Positions 57,401 through 64,000 of a stretch of DNA of 64,000 bases are shown piece by piece. Position numbers and translations under genes: made by a program. The notes below the pieces were generated by a model. That model ran no database searches and had not been told where the DNA came from. It was given only the letters and a program-made list of their open reading frames with translations. Origin of the DNA: Hymenolepis diminuta. Taxonomy: Eukaryota > Platyhelminthes > Cestoda > Cyclophyllidea > Hymenolepididae. The DNA is taken from positions 2,195,263 through 2,259,262 of the forward strand of contig CAADRB010000011.1 of the NCBI GenBank assembly GCA_900708905.1, given 5' to 3'. Every line of letters begins with the position of its first letter. The first letter of the stretch is position 1.

Positions 57401-58836
57401 GAGACTTGTTAGTTGATAATCCACTGGTCACCGTACTTCTTTGCCATGACAAAGGTCACTGTTCGGAACCCATCACACTCAGTGAGCAGGATGGCAAACC
57501 GTAATGGCCAAATCTAGCTATAATATAGAAAGTAGCAGGCTCTATGACGCCACTCTTTACCCAAGATGAGCGTTGGAAAACGCTTTCCAGAGTGGGATTG
57601 TGAAATATTATTATCATTGTTATTATTATTTCCTGTAGAGCGGTGTTCGGAGAGCACATTTGCCAAAGCATAGGTAGCTAGATCAATCCTCACTGGTACA
57701 CACACAGTGATGTAAATAGCCAAACAAAAAAAGGGGGTGGTAAAATTGCAAATTTCTTACCGGAGAGATTTCAGAATATCTTCTTTCTACATACGGCAAG
57801 TTTAGTGAATAGTTCTCTTAAAAGATTTCAAATATTTAAAAGATAAACTAGTCAAAAACTATAGAAAGTGGTATATAAAGCAGTATAGTAATTAAAGGAA
57901 ATAATTAAAAATAAAAACATTATAAGACTTCATATTGAGTAAACTCTAGTAAGCTCTGATACATTAAACTCACCTAAAAAATGACTATTCTGCTATCTCT
58001 GCCAACCAAAGAAAAAAAACGTGTATCGAAATAGTCTTGTCAACTGGTTAATATAAGCCCTAGACGCCGCAAATATGAACTCTCTCGGAAACACAAAGCA
58101 TTAATTCAGCTATTGAAATATTAAGCAGACAACCATACCCATTAAAAAACTATGCAACCAACATCCGAAAATCAGATATAACAGTACTCTTTTGAGGCCC
58201 TAATGTTACACTCACGTAAAACTTACATTTTCATCCTCATTGGGCATATTCCATGCAGGATTGTAGCGTCCAACTCGAGATGATAGATCAGTGTTGATTG
58301 TATAACTGAAATGGAAGAAGCCCAGGTAATAATAAGAAACAAGTACTAGATAGAATTTACTTTGGAGGAACAGAAGTCATATCGATACCGTTATCCACAG
58401 CATCCACTTCACTGACGAAACTCTTGTAAAGTAGTGTGAATAAAGTATTGATAATATCTGACTCAATTGATGGTTGGTTGATAATCGAGGCAATTACTCG
58501 TTTTCCAAAATGAGCATAAATCAGACCAGCACTGCTAAGCTTAATAACCGATTTAAGAAAAGGATGGAAATCCTGAATAGTCATATTGAATGATCTGAAT
58601 AATAAATGTGAATGGAAGGATAGAACATACGGCTGATGATGATCGTAACGATGCCTCGCTGGATCAAACTCCCCGCCAACATCGAAAACGACATCGCAGG
58701 TACTAAGAAGATCAGGATCTCTAGATCTTACCAATTCAGCATTTTGGTACTCTGGCAACTTACGAAGCATTACAAGAGCCAAAATCTCATCACAGTGAAA
58801 TGTACCGTTGTGTGTTCCCAATTTGATTGAGGTCAT
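54244..58836 (-). CDS. MYG1 exonuclease (UPF0160 family), 5 coding exons, 350 aa
   Basis: MYG1 proteins are DHH-like 3'-5' exonucleases that act on RNA in nucleus and mitochondria. Coding exons on the minus strand: 58836-58631, 58594-58361, 58305-58227, 56998-56637, 54415-54244; all junctions are GT-AG and the joined frame is open for 350 codons (human MYG1 is 376). Motifs in order: GTHNGTFHCDE at 7-17, VFDVGGEFDP at 50-59, RYDHHQ at 63-68 (DHH metal-binding site), KLSSAGLIYAHFG at 87-99, EVDAVDNGI at 131-139, RVGRYNPAWN, SWYPARDIV, DVHPSG, CPWKTHFFDLE and a C-terminal VFVHATRFIG. The start chosen is the Met just before the first motif. No mitochondrial targeting peptide precedes it, but the frame is open for about 15 more codons upstream, so an extra 5' exon is possible. 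Family assignment is secure. Confidence 0.95.
54416..56636 (-). other. MYG1 intron 4 (2.2 kb)
   Basis: A GT-AG intron, phase 2. I see no gene or recognised element inside. The short frames within it carry no family signal. Confidence 0.75.
56637..56998 (-). CDS. MYG1 coding exon 4
   Basis: Encodes residues 174-293 plus two bases: FMRAFKMVDDEF, SWYPARDIV, RFDVHPSG and CPWKTHFFDLE, all family landmarks. The acceptor is AACTAG and the donor CGCAG|GTTAGT. The intron on the 5' side is 1.2 kb. Confidence 0.93.
56999..58226 (-). other. MYG1 intron 3 (1.2 kb)
   Basis: A GT-AG intron, phase 0, holding a SINE-like unit at about 57425-57735. Nothing else is recognised. Confidence 0.75.
57425..57735 (-). 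repeat. SINE-like element in MYG1 intron 3
   Basis: A GC-richer block of about 300 bp, in the sense direction of MYG1, with an AATAATAATAACAATGATAA tract in its middle. A tRNA-promoter-like pair follows: TTTGGCCATTACGG and GGGTTCCGAAC near 57475-57515. Its end, GTGACCTTTGTCATGG...GGTGACCAGTGG, recurs at 45195-45310. Two short open frames overlap it; they are side effects of composition. The class is inferred. Confidence 0.4.
58227..58305 (-). CDS. MYG1 coding exon 3
   Basis: A 79-nt exon after a TTCCATTTCAG acceptor. It completes Asn147 and encodes YTINTDLSSRVGRYNPAWN, the counterpart of the TLSARVARLNPTWN block in human MYG1. The donor is GTAAGT, phase 0. Confidence 0.92.
58361..58594 (-). 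CDS. MYG1 coding exon 2
   Basis: Encodes residues 69-146 plus two bases, with KLSSAGLIYAHFG and EVDAVDNGI, both strongly conserved in MYG1. The donor is GTAAAT; a 55-bp intron follows. Confidence 0.93.
58595..58630 (-). other. 36-bp intron in MYG1
   Basis: GTATGT to ATTCAG in 36 bases, with a pyrimidine-rich 3' half. Its length is a multiple of three and it contains no stop, so the genomic frame reads through it as 12 extra residues (YVLSFHSHLLFR). It is called an intron because removing it restores the family alignment (HHQ-P-S-F) immediately after the DHH motif. Introns this short are known in flatworm genes. Confidence 0.85.
58631..58836 (-). CDS. MYG1 coding exon 1
   Basis: Encodes residues 1-68 plus two bases, including GTHNGTFHCDE and RYDHHQ, the metal-binding core. 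The donor GTATGT opens a 36-bp intron. The split Pro codon (CC|A) is restored by exon 2. Confidence 0.93.
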
Positions 58837-58899
58837 CGTATGACGAAGAAATGTCTCTAAATCTAAAACAAGCTGGCGTTAGTATAAATAATAATAATA

Positions 58900-60680
58900 C
58901 CAAACTGGAAAGTTCAATAAACTCAAAAGAAGGCACAACCAGCTATATGAGAAGCACCACAGAACCTTGAAAATTAGCAAGGTCATTTCAGAATATTGTA
59001 CCAATAATTGCATTCCACACAAAAACTAATTATTTATTCGCAGAAATTAAATAAATGAGTTGTTAGTTTTTTCATAAAGTAAAATTCCTATTTTTAATTA
59101 ATGGAATAATAAAAGAACACTGTTTATTTTCAACTTAACCGTAAATCACTAATAATATTTATAATTTACCATTGTGACTAATTTAAATTTATCAAATAAT
59201 TTAAGAATTACATTGTAAGTAATTGTTTACATTGAGAGACCTTATGGAGATTCTTCAGTGGTACACTAAATCATAAAATTAAATTAGATCAAACCCTAAA
59301 AAATTAAATTCTACCATTCAAAAATTTTGTCAAAATTGGTTAATAATTTCAAGTGAACCCTCCTCTCTCCCCCCCCTTGTCATAAAATGAGTCAAAATAA
59401 ATCTTGAGTAATCATTTTCGAAATTTGTATTTCATCATGTTTGCGTTTTGAGAACAATCCTAATATCTATAGTGATGAAAGAGAACAGGCTAGAGCCAAC
59501 CAAGCAAGTTTTTTTAATAATAGCAGCGACCGATAGGGAGAAAGGGGACAAGATATTGACAAGGCTTCTAAACATACATTGTTGGTGTCACAGTGGCGTC
59601 AGTTTGAGGGAAGCGATAAGATTATATATAAACGCGGATTCAGAGCAACATCATTTGGTTAAACTGGCTCAGTGAGCCAAAAGGGTGGAGGTATTGATGT
59701 CAATTTCAATCAATCTGAATTGGTATAACCAACACGGGAGTTTTTTATATATCGAAACAGCAATATTAAGGTCGAGCTGAATTCTAGCCAGGGACTTGGA
59801 GAAATAATGATAAATTAAATGAATGAGGAAACTTTCATGAGGGATTGATTAAATACTGAAATTAAATTAGTTAAATGAAATAGATATACTTCAGGCCTAA
59901 AATCTCAGCATCGTGGCATTCTACAGCATCTCAAATGTGCTCGGTGCATTTATATTCTATTCTTACTAAATAGCATTGACTGTGCGTTTTGGTACGAATG
60001 ATACGCTTTGCAATGTGGGAGTAATAAAAATTCAAGAATATCTATGTGACATGTGCATTAAATTATGCAGAGCACGTATACAAATTAGAACCGCATTATT
60101 TTTATACAAATTAATAGTGTAAAAGAGCACATATAGGGTGTATAAAAGAATATATATATACATATGTAATGCTACTTCAATTGATGCGACTACATTTCCA
60201 TTTCAAATAAGTGTTATAATATTTCAGTATTTCAGAGATGAATTAATCATTTGTCATATTTTAATTAATTTTCTGAATGCTATAATTGACAGATATGTAA
60301 AAAATACTTGAAGGAGTATATTTAAGTTATTTATTTTTTATTGATCTAATAAGAGCAAATTGTACTAATCACGCTATTTTCGGCTTTACACAATAATATA
60401 ACGTATTTATACGTTGCCAATTTATTAATTTCATATTTCTTAAGTTATTTATAAATTTATTGCATTTGTTTGAATTACCTATCTCGAAAACTTAATTTCA
60501 GCGTATCATGAATTTATTGCAAAAATTATCGGTAGTATCGGAAGTTATTTTAATGCCATGCACATTTTCTTTCGCATTATAATTTTATTAATCACAAACT
60601 GACATTTAAATCAAATATAACTATCTAAATTTAAATGGATACGGACTAATCGTTTCTTTTTGCCTTATTGAATCTCTTTT
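58900..60680. other. Intergenic region between MYG1 and the tail-anchored gene
   Basis: The MYG1 promoter should lie just right of 58870 but shows no clear motif. A 75-codon plus-strand frame at 59448-59675 is GC-richer than its surroundings yet matches no family I know; I leave it unassigned. The rest is AT-rich with no visible structure. Confidence 0.6.
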
Positions 60681-60685
60681 GCCAG

Positions 60686-60782
60686 ATGGATAAATTTGAA
60701 AAATCACATCAAATTCATAAAGATGTGCAGAGTCTGGAATCAACTCTGGCTCAACTTAGTGTTCAACAAAAAATGCTTAAAG
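60686..60782 (+). CDS. Tail-anchored protein exon 1
   Basis: A 97-nt exon encoding residues 1-32 plus one base. The acceptor-like CTCTTTTGCCAG precedes ATG directly; the donor is G|GTAAGC. Confidence 0.6.
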
Positions 60783-61172
60783 GTAAGCATAATGATGCAT
60801 ACATTTAAATCCCACTTTAGAACAGCTCTATGAACTTTTTCTTGATTTTTTGCCGAACGAAACTTTTGAACAAAATTCAGTTCCCATTTAAAACTACTCC
60901 ATTAATAGTTATGCTAGACATTTAATGTTGCTTTCCCTGTAAATGAATTGTTATTATTTTGTATTATTTATTTTGATTTCTTTGTTATTACTTTAAGTTA
61001 CTTAACTTGATTTCGATTTTAATCAGCTGAAAATCTAAAAGCAATTATTTTGGAGCAAAATGAGCCTATCACTAAGGAGAGAAATTTCTTTATCTCGGCC
61101 ATTTTAATTACACTAATCTTTTTTAGTCTCCACTTTATAACTGTAAATTTTAACTTTCTTCTATGGAGTTGA
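60686..61172 (+). CDS. Predicted tail-anchored coiled-coil microprotein, 80 aa, 2 exons
   Basis: Two exons, 60686-60782 and 61027-61172, join in phase across a 244-bp intron (AAAG|GTAAGC to TTTAATCAG) and give an 80-residue protein. Residues 1-45 are polar and should form a helix with coiled-coil character (VQSLESTLAQLSVQQKMLK). Residues 52-72 are a hydrophobic membrane segment (FFISAILITLIFFSLHFITV) preceded by KER, and the C-terminus is short and nonpolar. This is the layout of a tail-anchored membrane protein. I do not recognise the family. CCDC167 has a similar size and layout, but sequence similarity is not convincing. The ATG sits directly on an AG preceded by a strong pyrimidine tract, so a 5' exon or a trans-spliced leader is likely; a longer N-terminus is possible. 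Confidence 0.6.
61027..61172 (+). CDS. Tail-anchored protein exon 2
   Basis: Completes Ala33 and encodes residues 34-80 with the membrane segment, ending in TGA at 61170-61172. The acceptor is GATTTTAATCAG. I did not find a nearby AATAAA. Confidence 0.6.
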
Positions 61173-61179
61173 CACTAGT

Positions 61180-64000
61180 TTTGTTCGATAGAAATCATAT
61201 ATGGGCTTATTCTAAGAGAAGCATCGGGTACATTACCTAATTGCGTGTTGATATGCCGGTTGTTTTAAATTAACTTAACTGTAGTTATATCACTTTTCTT
61301 AACAGAGAAACATTGAAAACTAGCATTTTATACTGAAATAACGCCAATGAAATGCTTATACGAACAGGCTACCACCACAATACTGTTGGACACTCACTGA
61401 TTTAAAACAAACTGTGAAAGTATTTGAGTGAACAGCTCCTTTAAGGATGCATTAGTAAAGTTTCGTTTCCTTATGAAAACGTAAAAGACAATATTTATTC
61501 ATCTAGTACAGATAGGACGATTAGGGGTATTGAAATTAATTGATTTTGGCCTCTTGTTGCAAGCTCATAAAAAAGAATCATTTTTCATTGAGAATAGCAG
61601 ACAGTCAGCATGGCAACCTTATGAATCCTATCTTAAGACTCTTCAAAATTGGTGTAATTACATGTTAAATATGAAGACTTCCATTTTAAATTGTTGTCCA
61701 CAGATAACGATAATTAAAGACAATGGAAAATACGCAATGTAATGTATAGTATTTTCTTTTGAGTATGATCATCGACAATTTGAGTCTATCTTGTCTTTTT
61801 AATATTGGTTCATTTGTAGTCAATACAATGTGTCTCTAACATTGAAGACGATTCCTTAATCTTCGATCGTGATGCTTATTTTCACACTCATCCTGTTATT
61901 TGGAATTGTTCATCTTCAAAATACTGATCAGTGTACTTTGAAATCCGCAGGCACGAATTCATTTTGATGACGGGAAAATTTTGAGATTCGGACATTTCAA
62001 CGTTAATAGGTAAAGCCGTAATTCGCATTCGAAAATTAACCTGAGTCCAAACACCAAATTACGTAGAACTCGTTTCCTCATTTATTCAATCCCCATGTTT
62101 CCCACGATGAAAAATAATTATTATCTACAGTATTACAAAAAATTTTACAATTTTTAATTGTGAGAGGCAACTGACATCCAATAACAGAAAGTTCAAAAAT
62201 GATAAAGGGCGGGGATGATAAAATACGTGGTGCAACGCCAAGGTATCAGCGTTTTAGAGTTCATGACTCGTTTCCTCGATGGCATCAAATTTTTGTCTGT
62301 CATGTTCAATGCTTATCGGCCAGTATTGTGTGTAAAACTCATTAATAGACGGCTTTTCCATGAAACAACGTGGCCATTTTCCCCAACCATTCATTAGTTT
62401 TCTGTTCTCTATATGAGCGATGGAGACAGACAGAGAACACGAAATTTGTCATTCTCGTAGTCGCATACATTTTCGCCTGTTTTTTACAACCCGAGTTGTC
62501 CCCGCTTTCCAATTTCCTCCCTACTTTACTTACTATTCCTTTCTCTTCTCATTTATTCAAAATTTTCCAATAAACTCCGTAGTTTTATCTAACTCTCAAT
62601 CGGAGCAGGCTATTGTGACCTTTTAAGTCCTAGGAAGATCATTAATCATAAAACGGATATCTCTAAATTCAGTCCAGTCCGTTGAAAAAGTTGTCTTATT
62701 GGAATTAGTGGTAATTTATTGGAGTGCACCCTGTCTCTTGAAATCCAAGTATTACTTTAAAGGCATCACATTGCTTTTTTTATTTTTTTCTTGTAATCCG
62801 AACTTCAACGACCATAAAATCTTTCTTTGACCAAAGTCGATAGAAGAAGTAAAAGAAGAGGATAATTAGCAATATATATCAACAGTTATTAAGTTGCCGT
62901 GTAAATGATACAGAAATAGATTCGTGAGTAAGTATAAAAGGGGGTACGGAAATGGGAACTGATTGAATCAGTCCGAAATATGACTGTAAACTTTAGCAGT
63001 CCATTCCTAGTATAGTAACTTTAACAAAGGTGATCTGCGTTTCCAAAAGTGTTGTCATGCTTTCCCATGCTTCGCTTTCGTACGTGGGATTTTTATGGGT
63101 GTCGACCTTTGATAGAGAAGCAAAGGCTTTCAAATTCACGTAGTTCGATCTACAATTATAGTATACGTATTCTTTTTCTATGTATAATAACGGGAGAAAT
63201 GCATACAACTTTTCAGATTTTGGAGAGGTCTCAAATGGCTGTGTGAAGTGAAAACTGTCCCCAGAAGATTATGAAAAATGAAGCATAAATTTATTCTATT
63301 TGTATCACATAAGTTTCATGTCGAAGACATTGATTACTTGTTATATCAGTAAAAATTCAACTCCGCATGCATCGCCCATTATGAAATAGAATGAATGAAC
63401 TGCTTATATCGTTACATTGTATCAAGTAGACTAGTAGACCTCATCACAAAATAGGATCAATTTTATAATTAAAACATACATTTTATAAAGTTAAATTAAA
63501 ATTCTCTCGCTTTTTAATATATCTGATCCATCTTACCCTTATACAATGGAATTAACTTCCTCAGATGTGAAAGTTTTCGCGTTTACTACAATAAAAAAAG
63601 TAGAATGAATATTATGTCTGATCAAGATAGATTTTCAATTTAAGGATACGTTATATTTAATTAGTTTTTGAAGCAGTAAAAATCGCTTGCCCGTTGATGT
63701 ATTCTCCACTCTTAACCTTTCATTGGGTTAGCCCTTTCCATAGTAGTTTTCACTTTTACTGTAATAAAGAAAATTGAGATGCGTAACTAAAACTATGCAA
63801 ATTTTCCAATCTATTGTTAGGAAAATAAACTGCAGTTCTAGGACAGATAACTTCAATCACGGCTTAAACGTTCCACCTAGACCCTATTTTCTCGAATATT
63901 CATAAAAAACGTTGCGTTATACCAAAATGTTGAAATGTGTTAAGTAGAAAATAAAAATACAGACTCAAGATGCAGGGGAAATATTTGAAGCTATTTGCCC
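61180..64000. other. Right-hand gene-poor region
   Basis: Apart from a family A copy at 62149-62330, I see no gene, RNA or element. The open frames here are short and have no family signal. Confidence 0.6.
62149..62330 (+). repeat. Dispersed repeat family A, copy near the right end
   Basis: TTTTTAATTGTGAGAGGCAAC, then CCAATAACAG, the purine-rich AAAGGGCGGGGATGATAAAA, and GCAACGCCAAGGTATCAGCG match 46567-46725 in the same order. The end, TGTTCAATGCTTATCGGCCAG, matches the GTGCTTATTGACCG block of copies 1 and 2, so this copy links the 5' and 3' halves of the family. Confidence 0.6.

Noticed and set aside
57456..57723. Two overlapping minus-strand frames with an Asn-rich run
   Set aside because: They lie inside the SINE-like unit; the Asn run is just the AAT/AAC trinucleotide tract.
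58357..58836. Single uninterrupted 159-codon MYG1 frame
   Set aside because: It reads through the 36-bp intron and past the exon 2 donor. Splicing both restores the family alignment and the link to exon 3.
59448..59675. 75-codon plus-strand frame upstream of the microprotein gene
   Set aside because: It is GC-richer than its surroundings, but there is no ATG at its start, no splice link to 60686 and no family.

Overview
This is eukaryotic, AT-rich (roughly two-thirds A+T by eye) nuclear DNA with split genes, long introns and many old repeats. I read it as a flatworm (Platyhelminthes), most likely a parasitic cestode or trematode. The reasons are a 36-bp GT-AG intron beside kilobase-scale introns, a decayed mariner transposase, and an LTR-like block whose primer-binding site resembles that of CsRn1-type Gypsy elements. 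The organism is an inference; nothing here fixes the species.

Three genes can be supported, all rebuilt by hand from splice sites and reading phase. (1) A plus-strand MAGUK scaffold gene of the CASK/MPP1 (p55) type has nine coding exons from 22366 to 52497. They join in phase into a 621-residue protein: a Cys/His-rich N-terminus, PDZ, SH3, a long HOOK linker and an inactive guanylate-kinase-like domain. No L27 or kinase domain was found in the window. (2) A minus-strand MYG1 gene (DHH-like exonuclease, UPF0160 family) has five coding exons from 58836 down to 54244 and encodes 350 residues. Genes 1 and 2 converge, and their poly(A) signals lie about 1.5 kb apart. (3) A small plus-strand, two-exon gene at 60686-61172 encodes an 80-residue protein with a predicted helix followed by a C-terminal membrane segment. 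Its family is not recognised.

Layout. 1-22070: no supported gene; a same-orientation cluster of a dispersed repeat (family A) lies in the first 6 kb. 22075-22260: a GC-richer promoter candidate with two CCAAT boxes on the minus strand and an E-box. 22366-52497: the MAGUK gene, whose introns (9.3 kb and 13.2 kb are the largest) hold a solo-LTR-like block, an assembly gap flanked by a perfect 34-bp duplication, a mariner fossil, a SINE-like piece and more family A copies. 52740-54190: convergent intergenic DNA. 54244-58836: MYG1. 58900-64000: sparse DNA with the tail-anchored gene and one more family A copy.

The three genes show no obvious shared pathway. The MAGUK would act at membrane and cell-junction complexes, MYG1 in RNA processing in nucleus and mitochondria, and the small protein in an internal or mitochondrial membrane. 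I found no tRNA or rRNA gene, no CRISPR array and no clearly new system. The most unusual items are the L27-less MAGUK with its Cys-rich head, the unrecognised membrane microprotein, and the frame-preserving 36-bp intron beside the MYG1 active-site motif.
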